Assembly: GCA_025267735.1 (NCBI GenBank)
Contig: CM046304.1
Coordinates: 14,136,001 to 14,200,000 of the forward strand
Direction of reading: 5' to 3'
DNA: 64,000 nucleotides
Origin: Mactra quadrangularis
Taxonomy: Eukaryota; Mollusca; Bivalvia; Venerida; Mactridae
In this document: positions 1 to 12,689 of the stretch, piece after piece
How the letters are laid out: each line of letters begins with the position of its first letter
Numbering within the stretch: position 1 is the first letter of the stretch
Notes under the pieces: generated by a model
Seen by the model: the letters and a program-made list of their open reading frames with translations, nothing else
The model's database searches: none
Told to the model about the DNA's origin: nothing
Made by a program: the position numbers and the translations under genes

Positions 1-445
1 ATAATATCATCGTCATCATTTCCTTATATGGGTAAGTTTGGTCTGGCGTACTTGATAATCTAAAAGGAGGTACTAGTATTTTTTTCAAACATTCATTGTC
101 ACTTAAAAGTGTTCTGATTTTAGGCAATAACAGGTTGATTGGATAAGGAACTTCCAGATCAAATGATTTATATTGGAACATGTTTGAAGTGTTTCGATAG
201 TGAACAAATGTAACATCGACACATTTAGACAGTTTTATTGCAAAATATATTCTCTATGTCTTCTGATTTTCAAAGATTGTATACTAATCAATTATTCAAC
301 ACTATGCTACGGTCAAAAGTATAAAAGAAGTCACATTAACTTATTTGAAAGTGTAGTATTGTTACTATTCTGTCACTTAACATGTTCTTTTACATCATCA
401 GAAAGCTAGCATTTTTGTATTCTACATTATTATTTTGTCTTACAG

Positions 446-2088
446 CACAAGAGTATCCAAATACTGGTACCGCCCACATCAACAATTCATGGGGAGGAGG
501 CGGGGCTAACAGTGCATTCAGGAATCCATTCTATAGTTCAAGTCTTTATCCAATCAAAAATGACTTTGACCCATATAATCCATATACGGACAGTACCGAT
601 CTATTTTACAATGGATTTTCATCATTTCCTGCCCCACAACCTGTGTCACAATCTAGTTTTCATTCAAACAATCTTAACCAGACTGGATCAGCATTCAACA
701 TTGTACCAACCGCATCTAATACTGGGTTTTCAAACAATACGCCATCATTTCCACCTCAAGGTGAGTATCTAATTCATTGCCTATTTTCCAGTTCTTTTTC
801 ACCTTGCAGATTTTTAGTATTACCATATTAACAGTCTATAACATGGGAATTGGCACACATTGCCCTCAACGTTTTACAGCGAGCAGTTATAGATATGTAT
901 TTGAACCATTGTTACTACTTTAGTTCCGCTAATGAATTCTGCCAAACCACTTGTCTGTAGGCAAGTAATATTGTAAGGCTGTGCAACGATAACCATATTA
1001 AGTGATAGCCATCCATCGTGACTGCGTTCTTTTCCATTATATCTTGTTGTAAACCAATTGCTACCAAGTGTATGTTCAATACCCATAGAATGCAGTTTAT
1101 GCCATCGTAAGCTACTTTTTGTGACATAGATTAGGTTTCTAGATAAAAGCCTTTATCTCCTATGATTGTTAGATTTGCTTGATAAACACCTTGGATAGAC
1201 ACCCCCTCCGTTCATACATTTTGTTGTACATATACATTTATAAATTATTAATCATTATCCATTTGGACATCGTTGTAAACCTAGCAAACGTTTTGATCTT
1301 TTTCAGATTTCGGTTTCACTGGGAGCACATATAGTCATCCACAGAAACCTATCGCAGAATATGTACCTGTTATACAACCCCGACCCCAGCTAGCCCCCTT
1401 TTCTAGTGACTATAATGACACATTGAACATCCTTGATAAACCCCATCGGGCCAAAGATGCATCTAGCTTTTTCAGCAATACTAGTCCTGCCAGTTGTCAC
1501 AGTCCAAGACATCATGGTAAGCAATATAATTGTTTGATATTTTTATATTTCATTAAGAATTCATGAATTCCATTCTTGCCGTGAATCAAATAACAAATTG
1601 ACTAAAACTTGAAGCAATCCGCTCTCACTCTTTGCTATTTGACTATATGGAATGTCAGTGTTTTTACTATACTAGTCTTGATCTAAATGACCTGCCATCA
1701 TATGCTTTTTAAATGTAACTTAAGCAGTGGATATTGCCTCATCTAATTTAAGCTTCGTCATAAAAATGTTTTTGTTTTACTTTTTTGGACGAAGCCTTCA
1801 TTTCAACATTTGTAATGACTTGCTTTGATCATGTAAAAAATGATGATTTGAATAAGAGTTATTTGTATATGCATAATACTTGTATTTGCCTTAGGAATAA
1901 TTTTGGACATAACATTTTGAATCATATTTTTATTTTCAGATAACATGAGTTCAGATGACATTCTAAACATAGCCAATTGTATGACCGGAATGATAAACGT
2001 TGATCATGATATTCATCCAGGGTTTAGTGACCCTGGTCCATTGCCTTCTATAAACACTGTGTTTGATGCCCAGAAACCTATATACTGA
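446..2088 (+). CDS. 3' part of an unrecognised low-complexity protein (last three coding exons)
   Basis: Three exons join in frame: 446-760, 1307-1516 and 1940-2088 (TGA at 2086-2088). Introns have GT..AG ends, and each junction splits a codon after its first base. The 5' end is missing: exon 446 opens behind a polypyrimidine/TACAG acceptor in mid-codon, so earlier exons lie left of the window. The visible ~223 residues are rich in Ser, Asn, Pro, Phe and Tyr, with no transmembrane segment and no recognisable fold. The last exon carries an acidic/hydrophobic stretch (SSDDILNIANCMTGM) like a transactivation motif, and the protein ends DAQKPIY. This look fits the disordered C-terminal half of a transcription regulator, but that is inference and I do not recognise the family. 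Confidence 0.72.
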
Positions 2089-5000
2089 AAGTTAGCACGT
2101 TGATGGAAACAGCGAGAAAGCAATGTACCGAAAAAGAAGGACCAGTACACAAAAATTGGAATGTCATTAGCAGTCTACGAAATTAGGATATGAAAGTGGT
2201 TGTCCGAACAAGTCAAATTAAGAGTAATCACTATCTCTTGTTAGTTTAATTTTGGTTGCTCAAAAGAAAGTTAGGCTGCCCGAAATAAAAGGTGGTTATC
2301 CCGGGCAACCAGACACCCACTAATTTCGAAGATTCCATTAGTGTTTGCAAAGGTGATGAATTCCATGCATGAAAATGAAAAGATATCCATATTCCAAATG
2401 CAAATAATAGCAATACAGCACTATTAGATATTAACTATTTACCAGATATCCACGTGCTGAAGTGAAGGCATCGTAAAGAAGTGATGAACACATAACGTAA
2501 GTGATAGTTACAAACCAGAAGGAAATAACTTAAATGTAAAAGAGTTAATTGATATCAATATATGGGGACAAAAGTAATGTAAAGCAATGATGTGATACTC
2601 GGGCATTTTATAGTGTGTGGATGAATCAAAGGAATACACGTGTGTATGTAAGGATCAGATAATAAATACCATTTCTATACGAACGAACAGTGAAATAGAA
2701 TTCGTTCACCTTTTGAGTAATGAAAGTATTGAACAAAGGGTATGCATCTACCATGTGATATAACTATGAAGACATTGGTAGTACCAATTTCATTGATACC
2801 CAAATATGTGTGATATGGCTGTTATAACCCTGGAGTAATATTTTAAAGGGATGGTTGGAGTGTTTTTAACATTGCCATTGATTTCCATGTACATGCACAT
2901 GTATTTACGTGTAAAGGTGTTATTCATGTTATGAAGTATGGAACTAACACAACTGTTGTAGAAAGTAGATGACCATTCTCCAGGTGTTAGGCATACCCCA
3001 TCATTTTGATATAGAGTAATGTATAGCCGCTGAAAAGTTTGATAGCAAACAAAGGCATGAAATATTACGCACCAATCAGCATTTTAAAGGCTAAAAACAT
3101 TGCATTGGACATTTGAAATATAAAGAAACATTTGTCAGAAGTCAGAGGAATATTTGGTGCCTAGTAAATATTAAATATGGTAAATAAATTGTACTGCAAG
3201 CAACACATGTGGCACAGTAACATGGCATGAAAATGGATATTATGCAATATGCAAATATAGATAATAGGTGAGGAAGCGACTTCATTGCGAAAAGTGGAGG
3301 TACAGAAAAAAAATAATCTAGTTAATGAATTTTATTAACAAAATGTTGCAGATTTTAAGGAACAGTTTTATGGATTGAAATGGGATGAACAATTTCATGT
3401 TATGTTTGTTCACCTTTTATAATTGTTAGACAAAGGTCTCAGAATGTATAATCAGTAATAAAAGATGTAAACTAAGTATGCAGATACATGTAAAAGTAAT
3501 AGTATAGAGTATTTTATAATTTTATGGAGAAAAACTTTGATATGTTATATTTGTTGTATAGTAAAAATGTGTGAAAGAAATAGAAAACAGTGTTTGATGG
3601 AGTGTTGGCAATGCTTTGTGGTCAGTTAGAGATCTATTCAAATATGATCAGAAATATCATATTTGTTGTTAAGTTTTCTAGGTATGACTTTATTTTTTGC
3701 GATTATTTTACTATTTAGCAATACAATGTGTTCATTCAATTAAAGAAAATGAACTTCAATATTAATTCGTCTAGTATAATTGTCCTGGGAGTCAACTCTC
3801 TGATGGACAAAAGTCTTGTATAATCTAACAGGCTTTATCATCTTGTTTGAAACAATTTCGGTTAGTCTGTTAGATCCAAAGTTTAGCAATTCTGAATGTT
3901 CGTCAAATCTTATTTTATATATAGCTAAACAACAGTAAGTAGGCATAACTACGCAATATCGAAAATTTAAGTCCTTAATGTATCGAGAAGGCATTTTAAT
4001 TTTATATAAACAAGACTATATATTGATTGCAATTTAATGAAAATGTTTTGGATGCAATGCTAGTAAATTTGATAATAGTATAATTAATTATGTCTTATGA
4101 ATACATGTAAGAGTAAGGCTGTGTTTGTCCGAATTGGGTGTATGTCCGAATATATGTAATGTAATTTTGAATAATTATATCGTAGATGAAATAGTTGAGC
4201 TGGGCAGATCTGAACCATGTACATAAAGTTTTCATTATTCAATGTATATTTCTGTATAATAATGTAGTGCTACTCACAGTATTATCAATCGTCCAAAAAT
4301 CTATGTTTCCAATTCATTGTTTCTCGCTGTGTCATTCGCCATTTTGAAACCTTTCCCGCCAATGGAAATACTCATAGTGTACTCTCTCTTTAGAAGTCTT
4401 AAAAGAACCTTTATAATGATAAATTGCACATTCATTCAGGTCGCACGTCATTTCTGGTGCAAACGATGAAACATAGATGAAACTTGAAAGAAAACTAAAC
4501 GTTTTGAAGAAGATTGTGAATTCAATATGTCTGTAGATCTATATTCATTCTCCTAATTGTATATACATGTATTCTGCAAAATCCATGACATATATTATAA
4601 TTTGTAAATAGTGAACAGTAATAGAGACAAAGCATGACTGTATAAAACTTTATATGCAATCAAATATTTTCTAATATAATTGTGTTATAAATGTGTGATT
4701 ATTTGAATAAGAATGGTTTGTGTTTTCAATGTGAAACTATCATTAAATCATTATTAGATTATTAGATGGCACTGTATATATGCATTTATTGCTCCTCCCA
4801 TTTCCTTCTTCTCAGGCCATTGTTCACCAATCATTTATGTAAATTGTTTGAACAAAATTGCGAGCAAATATGAACAAAATTTGTGTGAGACTTAAAAAAC
4901 ATGACAGTCGTATTTTGTAAAACATTGTTTTCTTATTCAATCATGAACAAAACCTCATTATATATATTTGTGTGCGTGTTTCGTTTATAAATAATTAATA

Positions 5001-5520
5001 TAACAACCTTGCAATATACGATGTAATTTAGTATATAGCATGCATGCAGTGTGCATAGGCCTTTGTCTTAAGGCTTTTGATTTTTATAACAATACTTCAT
5101 ATAAGACAATATTAATGTGTAAACATGTCCATGCAATTTTTTCTTTTATTTTTTGTTCAAATTTGCCCTAGAACAGTCATTATATTTTCCCATTGCAAGT
5201 GTCAGAATCTATACATACTTGCTTGGAATATTTTAACATTATACTTGTATAGTAGGTTTTACTAATCTTTTTATCCATATATTAAATGTACGTACCGTTA
5301 TTCCATGTTCATTTCTAAGACACTATTTATGTTATGTACTATAAATATACCATGATAAATCAAAATTTCTCATTATACAGAAACCTAAGGTCCCCATGTA
5401 TATATCCCAGTAATTTGTGTTGTTTTTTGTTTGTTCTAACAACACATATAAGATAGCCATGTTCTTGTATTTTAATTTGTATTTGATTTTTCAGAATAAA
5501 TTATGAATTTGATATTGGTT
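2089..5520 (+). other. Long 3' untranslated region of the 446-2088 gene
   Basis: No ORF of note follows the stop at 2088 for more than 3 kb. The stretch is AT-rich and lacks the SINE/MITE structures common elsewhere in the window, as expected for retained mRNA. AATAAA signals occur at several places; the last strong one is AATAAA at 5495-5500, followed by T-rich sequence. How far the transcript reaches is inferred; one of the earlier AATAAA sites (about 2660 or 3190) could be used instead. Confidence 0.45.
5495..5500 (+). terminator. Candidate poly(A) signal AATAAA
   Basis: Canonical AATAAA followed within about 20 bp by a T-rich tract. It is the last strong signal before the SINE-filled intergenic region, so it may end the long 3' UTR that starts at 2089. 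Confidence 0.35.
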
Positions 5521-5699
5521 TTTTTTATTGTTTTGACGTTGACTTATATTTATTTATTTGAAGGCCACGTCTACCTACTATACTAAATAGTACAGTGCAT
5601 AAATATGCATAGACACATTTCACGCGTGCACAATTGAAGTGCATTGAAAATAGACTCAAATTTAACTGCAAGTAAGCACAGAGTGCATTTTTTCTGTAC

Positions 5700-5897
5700 G
5701 TTATTTTTTTTTTTTTTTTTGATGGTACTACTTAGTTGACACTTTGATAGATAATAGTGTATTTAACTGCCCTCACTGTACCAATTTACAACTGGATGGA
5801 GTGAATCAACTAAAATGTCTAACTTGCTCAAGAACATTAAGCAGTGCCCCTAATGGGGTTCGAACCAGGGATATATTGATCGCACCAGCAGCAAGCC
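5700..5897 (-). mobile_element. tRNA-derived SINE, family B, degraded minus-strand copy
   Basis: Read on the minus strand it starts with a tRNA-like B box (GGTTCGAACC near 5868), followed by CACTGCTTAAT and TTCTTGAGCAAG, then a conserved core ending in TTGTAAATTGGTAC. It finishes at a run of about 20 A (poly-T on the plus strand at 5705-5720). The same order of blocks occurs at 40630-40875, so the two are copies of one family. The core resembles the conserved central domain of the animal MetaSINE superfamily. Confidence 0.7.
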
Positions 5898-6595
5898 AAA
5901 AGCGGATAACATTTTGAGTGAAAACAATTAGAGACAAACGATTCTACATCTTTACGCACCATTCTCGTTCTAAGAGTTTATCAATATTCTGGTTAAAACC
6001 TTTAATTTCGAGTCTGTTAAACGCAGGCAAAGTACAGTCATTTCTTAAAGTGCAACATTGACACTTGTTACTACACTACCGTCCAAAAGTAAGTATACTG
6101 AGTAAGAGTTCATAAGGAAGACAAAACAATGTTAAAACAAATACTTTTTGGCACTTAATTCTTAGTTTATCTCATTCATTTGTTATTTATTGTCAAATAA
6201 AAGTCGGAATTACATGAACGTGCTCAAAAACAGCATTAACAGCTTTATTACAAAATACCGATTTATGACCATTTCAGCAGAATTATCATGTTTTATTGAT
6301 GATGTTCACCAAAAAATCTTATACAATGTCATTTCAGTCATATAATACAGTTGATGTCATAATTTGGGTTAAAATTTTCATTAAAAAACCCTTACAAAAA
6401 ATTGATGAATTGAAAAAAATGACACAAATTTAAATCAATGTATAATTTGTCTGAAAATATTAATGCTGAGTTTTTATTTTTCGCCTGTTAATCCATATTA
6501 CCTATTTGAAGAATGATTATAAATTAAGTTAAATAATGTAATATATTTGTGGAAATGTGACAAAAACAAAGAATTCCATAAGCGTATACCTGATT

Positions 6596-6888
6596 AAGGT
6601 AACCCGGATCGATAGCGCAGTTGGTAGCGCGCCGGCATTTGGAATCTCGTGTCCCGAAGGGGGTACCGGTTCGAATCCTAATAGGGGAGGTAATACCCTT
6701 CCATTAAAATTTAACAGTAATGTCAATTTTCCTTCATTTATTACATAATATGGACAAGTTTCCGGCCTTGTGGAAGGGTATGTGAGTACTGGTTATAGAC
6801 AAGGGTCCATGAAAGCTAGGTTAGGTATGCTGGACGTCGTAAAATGACCTAAATTGTGTTGACACGGCGTTAAACCCAGTAAAAAAAC
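6596..6888 (+). mobile_element. tRNA-derived SINE, family A, plus-strand copy
   Basis: The tRNA-like head has an A box (ATAGCGCAGTTGGTAGCG) and a B box (GGTTCGAATCC). It is followed by a body with TTGTGGAAGG, GTTATAGACAAGGGTCCA and GAAAGCTAGGTTAGG, and by the tail ACACGGCGTTAAACCCAGT plus an A run. An imperfect direct repeat (CTGATTAAGG / TTGATTGAGG) flanks it, as expected of LINE-driven insertion. Related copies lie at 35498, 49297 (minus) and 31620 (minus fragment). The head is not a working tRNA: it cannot form a full cloverleaf with an acceptor stem. Confidence 0.85.
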
Positions 6889-7054
6889 TTGATTGAGGAG
6901 GGGAGTGTAGTACATCTATAACATCCAGTATCTATATCAGTCCATCAGAGGTTCTTCTAAAAATTGACTAATTTATTACTAGTCATGATACTCACGTAGT
7001 TGGCCACATTGTTTATTAACAATGAAAAGTTCATCATTCAAGGATGAACATTGT

Positions 7055-7352
7055 ACAGGTTGTCCACGTAAACATTGCGCATATAAACGTAGCAAGTTTC
7101 AATACACACAAATATAAATGGGTGTATTATTTTTTCATTTTGATAGTTTAGTTATTTAACACTTATTTAATAAACATACCCCTATAAAATTTAAAATGTG
7201 CATATAAACAGTATTTAAAATAAATGTTAAGTATCAAATTTGTATTTTTTAATCCGTAAAATGCTTTTTATACATCAGCTTATTCACCTATTGAGTGGGC
7301 AAGTCCATTGTTTTAAGTACATAAACACGCATGACCTAGAATATGACCTGTA
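7055..7352 (-). repeat. Dispersed repeat D, minus-strand copy
   Basis: The reverse complement matches 42838-43145 over about 300 bp. Shared blocks include CAATGGACTTGCCCACT, GAATAAGCTGATG, GCATTTTAC and AATGTTTACGTGGAC, in the same order. The other copy ends in a SINE-like tail (GGCGTTAAACTCAACAAAAA), so this is probably an interspersed retroposon. It has no coding capacity. Confidence 0.75.
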
Positions 7353-7415
7353 TCAAATATTAGGGACAAACAAACAATTGAAAATTACGAAATATTTACG
7401 AGGGATGTTCAACAA

Positions 7416-7458
7416 AGCAGCGCAGCGCAGCACAGCACAGCATAGCATAGCATAGCAT
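7416..7458. repeat. Pentanucleotide microsatellite with ordered variants
   Basis: Eight 5-bp units run in blocks: CGCAG twice (7421-7430), CACAG twice (7431-7440), CATAG three times (7441-7455), then CATTA. The unit type changes stepwise along the array. Confidence 0.85.
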
Positions 7459-7796
7459 TATTGCATAAAATGAGAAAATCATTAATTTTATAGCAATACA
7501 ATTGAATATAATACAAATTTTATACAATTACAATGTACATTTATACAAAGGCATGAAATTTATTTAATATGGTGAAGAAGCAGTCTTAGGTCGTTATTTA
7601 GTTACATTGTACATGTATAATCTAGATCTTGATAGAATTTTAGTAACAACCCTTTTAGTGAGGTTATTACCATGGCAGAGCTGTCCATCATCATTCCCTA
7701 CATGAAGAATATTTGAAGACGACGCTTGTGTGATAATTACTGTTTATTATATTTTTATATTTGTATACCCAACAATATTTATAAGAACTTTTAAAG

Positions 7797-9215
7797 ATGA
7801 AAGACGAACAAACGACACTTATTGACAAGGTTTCAACTCAGCAGCAACTGACGAATGCAGAGAATAATGGATATATGCCACATAAGCTTGTTAGCAGTGA
7901 TTCTTATACTATTTCTAAAGATGAAAAGCATCATGGTTTACAACAGGAACATTTGAAAATAGTTGGTACAGGACAGCCATTAAACAAGGCTGAAATCTTC
8001 TTCAAATGTGTGGTTGTCATTGCCTGTCTAGTGTCGATTTTAATTTCCATGGGACTTGGATACAGTCTAAGTGTTTTATATGCCCAATTAATTCGAATAT
8101 TTCAAGCCGATCGCTCGTTGGTAGCTCTGAATCAAAGTTTTTATGAAGCTCTACTCGCGGTGGGTGGGGCACTGTGGAGTTATCCAGTTTCTAAACTTGG
8201 TTACGGATACAGCATCATTATTGGCGGTGTTATCGGAAGTATATGCGTCGCTGTAAGCTCTTTGGCATCGTCTGTACCTGTGATTATTGTACTTGTGGGA
8301 ATTCTATCCGGTGCTTCTTTTGGCATTGTTTACATGGGACCATTTGTAATCGCTGGAGACATATTTGAAGGCTACAAGTCAGCGATTATCGGATTTGTAT
8401 CGATAGGCTCAAGTTTGGGACAATTTACAATGTCTTCTATTATGGAATCGTGCATAGAAAAATATGAATGGAATGGTGCATTATTGATCATGGGTGGAAT
8501 TTGTATCAACACCGTTCCATGTGGAATGTTAATGGTAATGGCCAGCAAGTACTCTTCAAAAAAGAAGTCGCAACAACAGTCTGCTTCCGCCAAGCAAAGT
8601 CTTTTCAAATTGGAGTTATTCAAACAGAAACTTTTTTGGTTACTGATGCTTAATTCTGTAATACTGGCGTTCACTGCTCTTGCTGAAAGTCGTTTTATTG
8701 TAGACCTTTCAGAACTTAAAGGATTTAGCAGACAGGATGGCTCGTTCCTTGTATCAATGATTGGTGTAAGTAATTTAATTGGTGGATTGATGGGCGCCAT
8801 TTCTAAAGTCTTCTGCAAGAAACTTAGTAGCTCTACTCACATGAGTTACTGGGTGATGATAATAATAATCTCTCACGGCTTGGTCGTGTATTTAGATTCT
8901 TACAATGGCATTCTTGTTGCAGCTTTGATCAACGGTCTTTGTATTGGAAACATATATGCTCATGTGGCTATTGTACTTTATGAAATTTACGGGACAGAAG
9001 ACTATGCGCCATCATTCGCCACATGGAACGTTATGAAAGGTGTTGGTAATTTTATGGGTGGTTATTTTGGAGGATTTATTCAAGATAAAACTGGAAATTA
9101 TGATCTTTTGTTTCAAATATCTATGGTACTGAGTGTATTTTATTCTTTGTCATTTCTCGCTATTGTTATTTACCGTAACTATCGTTCCAAACGGAATGTT
9201 TATACGCATATATGA
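7797..9215 (+). CDS. SLC16/monocarboxylate-transporter-like major facilitator protein
   Basis: An uninterrupted 472-aa ORF. About 70 polar residues precede two six-helix bundles (first helix about residues 68-90) separated by a polar central loop (about 255-275, rich in Ser, Lys and Gln). This is the 12-helix MFS plan. The helix-5 region GDIFEGYKSAIIGFVSIGSS and the helix-11 stretch GYFGGFIQDKTGNYD match the SLC16 pattern (G..F..rr..A.G....G and GG...D.TG.YD). It should sit in the plasma membrane and move a small organic anion or related solute; the substrate cannot be read from sequence, and the classical MCT1-4 helix-1 signature is not obvious. The start was chosen as the first ATG of the ORF, after AT-rich sequence. 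Lack of introns contrasts with most neighbours and allows a retroposed origin. Confidence 0.85.
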   Translation: MKDEQTTLIDKVSTQQQLTNAENNGYMPHKLVSSDSYTISKDEKHHGLQQEHLKIVGTGQPLNKAEIFFKCVVVIACLVSILISMGLGYSLSVLYAQLIRIFQADRSLVALNQSFYEALLAVGGALWSYPVSKLGYGYSIIIGGVIGSICVAVSSLASSVPVIIVLVGILSGASFGIVYMGPFVIAGDIFEGYKSAIIGFVSIGSSLGQFTMSSIMESCIEKYEWNGALLIMGGICINTVPCGMLMVMASKYSSKKKSQQQSASAKQSLFKLELFKQKLFWLLMLNSVILAFTALAESRFIVDLSELKGFSRQDGSFLVSMIGVSNLIGGLMGAISKVFCKKLSSSTHMSYWVMIIIISHGLVVYLDSYNGILVAALINGLCIGNIYAHVAIVLYEIYGTEDYAPSFATWNVMKGVGNFMGGYFGGFIQDKTGNYDLLFQISMVLSVFYSLSFLAIVIYRNYRSKRNVYTHI

Positions 9216-9825
9216 AACATGAATGTAACTAAATACGTACAATCTCTACTTACATGAAATGTGAGAATGAATGTCTTATTATACCAGAGACAAAATATTT
9301 TCGCATTTTGTTGTTAACAGTAACCGTATGTCGAACCACTTGGCAATTACTGCAATACTTATAATTGGCTTTACAATTTCACTATATTAGTATCATCAGA
9401 ATATTTTGTCTTATCAGCGGAACGGTCTTTAACTTTGGATCTTTTTCTTCTTATTTTCATTATGTGGGACTTATATTTTGCCAAGAGATTACATGATTTG
9501 CAATAACCAAGTTGGTCTTCATAGCGGAACTGATGAATACAAGCAGTCAAGTCGAAAATTATTGGCATTAATGCAAGAATATCAATTTATATAGCTCACA
9601 GACGCCGGGTCCTAGGATCTAGTACTACCTAAGCAATCTGGGCAAAGGGGAGTCCTCTATAATTCCCTTGAATGATAAAACACCTGACAAATCTAGTTTT
9701 CAGAGCAATATCTTCCAAAGGTGTCCTGACTTCTCAAGTGTTATTGTTACTCTGTATAGATCTATGTTTTTCATTTTAATGCCTTTGCAATCTTGTTTCT
9801 TTATATTTGCTTATTCGTTGTATAA

Positions 9826-9831
9826 AATAAA
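9826..9831 (+). terminator. Candidate poly(A) signal for the MFS transporter
   Basis: AATAAA about 610 bp after the stop codon at 9215, in AT-rich sequence. It implies a 3' UTR of about 0.6 kb. Confidence 0.4.
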
Positions 9832-10770
9832 CTTTTCATACATGTATTTCTGTATTTAACTTTTAAGATTATTAATGCCACAATGATCAGTAATCTGCTA
9901 TGGGTATTCAAAGGTGTGACTAGAATAAACTGTTTGCAACAACTTTATTCTAAACAATATCATAATATCCATAATGCCAAGCTTAACATTACCCTGAAGA
10001 GACTAGGGGTTTTTGCTGCACTATATATAGTATGTATCAACACATGAATTTCAGAATATAAACAAACCAAAAAAGGAAATATTCAAATGGTGCATAAAAT
10101 AGTTGTAACATTTCCTTATTTGCCTACGTAAGCCATTGAACTGTAACTGTTCACTTTGAATCCTCTGATCATATTATTTTGAATATGAACAAGTTTACCG
10201 CTCAATTCAATTTTTGTACAAAGGATTTTAAGCTAACAACAAAGACAGACATCCGGATCAATTTCGATTTTCAGGGCAAGAAAGATACAAGTTATTGTTG
10301 TAACTTTACGTACAATTTGTTGTCAATCATTTATTTACCTGGAAGGTAAAAATCGGGTGGAATAAATACTTGTTTACCTCTGATATAAATAATACATGCT
10401 TTCACATACATTAGATAGGTACTCATAACATATGGTATGTTCATGTTTATGAATTAGTTGTACTTTATCTAGTCTTCGAGGTTCACAGTAAACTGTGCTA
10501 CTCGGATGTTTTCTTGCGCATATAAATGTACTGACATGTACTATTATAGTAAACATTTCACATTCACTGTCATTGACATAATTATTATCATCAAAGTCTG
10601 CAGCGTTAATAATACTTTTTTGTTTGTTTTAATGCCTAGCAACACATTGTATAGGTTATGTAATGGCAGTCAGTCAAAATACTCACAGGTCTTGTAAAGG
10701 CTAAATCTCTTGATTCAGCTATTACCATAACTAGTTACTAGTAACATACTATTGTAAGAGACTGACAAAT

Positions 10771-10905
10771 GCCCTGCATGATTTAGCATCAATGGTAGGA
10801 AGGAGAATGGCAGTAGAAATTATTTCATGACAAGCTCCAAGAAAGTATGCCCCTGTAGGAATCGAACATCTCCACTGAGATGCACAACTTGTTGCACTTA
10901 TCAAG
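10771..10905 (-). mobile_element. tRNA-derived SINE, family C, minus fragment
   Basis: On the minus strand a B-box-like TGTTCGATTCC is followed by TACAGGGGCATACTTTCTTGG, TCATGAAATAATTTCT and GCCATTCTCCTTCC. The same blocks in the same order occur at 53500-53580 (+) and 13365-13455 (-). Confidence 0.6.
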
Positions 10906-10924
10906 AATTGCACTCTGTGCAAGA

Positions 10925-11100
10925 AAAACTATGGTTTTCAGTTGTGTATAAGGAGTTTAGAAAATATTGTGACATTCATAGCAGAAAATATGTTTGAATT
11001 GCAGTTTATATATTGCTGAAACTAAGAATTGATAGCAACAGAAATTACTGTTAATATTTGTTTTGGCTGAAAGCCCCTAACAAATAAAAATTAAAGTGCT
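10925..11100. repeat. Dispersed repeat F, copy 1
   Basis: Shares an ordered set of blocks with 12690-12885: GAAAATATTG, TGTTTGAATTGC, ATATATTGC, GAACTA/GAAACTA, GATTGATAG and ATTTGTTTTGG. The copies are strongly diverged; no function seen. Confidence 0.55.
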
Positions 11101-11717
11101 AATAGCTCTGTTGGACATAGGATTTTGACATATAAACATAGAATTATACAACAAACAGAAGTGGTACAAAGGAAATTTGCCTTATATTTACTGAGCATAA
11201 GAATACCAAACAAAATCAGATAAACTTCAATAGCACAAACTGCATCCCTGCTTGTTAACAGGTAAGGTGAACTATTTAAATTGCCATAGTAACTATCCCA
11301 TTTACTGCACAAGTGCAGCGTAATGTTATCGTCTGTGGCTGATTATAATGAGGTTTGCTACAGTATGCTATTAAACACAAGGAAATCCCTTGTAAAAACT
11401 CCAAGAAGAAAAGTTAGTTTTGACAATCTATTAATATATTTTCAATAAATGTACATAATAGTGTAACTAACATATAAAGTAAAACCAACAACAAGATAAA
11501 ATGTAATAATAATGTATTAGAAAACAGTAATGTTGTAATAATAGAAAATACCACAACTGGTTTCATAACTTGTCCTTTACCATGAGAGCCAAGTGTTGGC
11601 AGCACAAACAATTCAGACTGACAGTCTGGTTAAGTGATGCTACATATTTTACAGATCTATTAAGAGTTGGGCAAGCAAGTACATTTTGTAAATATGAACA
11701 TGTATAATATAAACAGT

Positions 11718-11912
11718 GAGTATAATCTAGCTGGAACTGGTCCCAAGCTTGGTTGGGAAATGAGGAGGGACATCATCATCATTGCTGAAGATGTTCAGCA
11801 GAGGTAATGTCAATCATAATTCAAACACTAAACTTGTAGTTAAGTTTCCAGCCAGGGTCTGAACATAATGCATCCATATGGAGCAGACGGACCCAGGTGA
11901 AAAACTAAACAA
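11718..11912. repeat. Dispersed repeat E, copy 1
   Basis: Matches 30664-30890 in order: GGAACTGGTCCCAAGC, TTGCTGAAGATGTTCAGCAGAGG-like sequence, ACACTAAACTTGTAGTTAAG, GTCTGAACATAATGCATC and GGTGAAAAACTAAAC. Both copies are diverged and non-coding. Confidence 0.6.
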
Positions 11913-12689
11913 CAATATCTACTAGGTTTTTAAGAGAAATATACATTAAACACTTGGAATAGGGACTTCTAAAACCAGTCCAAGATACTAATAATTAAGA
12001 AGGATATATTTAGTGAAAGGCTACTATATTATTACTATTAGTCTATGAGTATTATATATTAAGAAATATTTAGGAAACTGTATAGAAAAGACATTGATGA
12101 ACAAAACCATGTTTACATATATGATGACTATTATAAGCTAACTTATATGAAGATACTCTTATGATTGGCTTGCAACTTTCTGAAATATCAGGAAAAAAGT
12201 ATAAATATGAATAGATTCAAAGGTTAAAATATAAAATTATAATAACAGAACAGTACAGGGCAATAAATTAAAGTTGGATGGGGAAACACCTTCCAAGATA
12301 TTTGGTTTTACCATTTTGCCAAAGTCATTACTCCTTATAAGCCCAATTCTGCCAAATATACGGTCAATACATATGCAGAGTTAAAACTTTTTGCACAAAT
12401 TTGTGGGATACACATTTAATTCCTTCTGTTATATTGTTTCATGAATGGTAACTCGTAAGTATTATCTATGAAAATTTGATTTGGCCATTTATTACCCAAG
12501 GGGCAATTTTTATATTACTGAGATTATTGCTGAGCAATATCCCACAATTAACACAATGGTTTCGTCTGATAACTTGAGTTAATAACTAGAATTACAAGAA
12601 TAAAATATCCATCACTTCTAATGATAAAACACTATAAAATTACAAAGAAACTTGTCAAAGACACACAATTACGGGAAGGAAATGGTTAG

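Noticed and set aside
6068..6105. Tc1/mariner-type end (CACTACCGTCCAAAAGTAAG)
   Set aside because: It resembles known Tc1-type termini, but no matching inverted end was found within 500 bp, so no element is called.
6600..6680. Possible tRNA gene
   Set aside because: A and B boxes are present, but there is no acceptor-stem pairing, and the same head is attached to a conserved SINE body in other copies (35498, 49292).
6557..6748. Overlapping ORFs on both strands at the 6.6-kb SINE
   Set aside because: Both read through the tRNA-like head and body of SINE family A; no protein family and no splice context.
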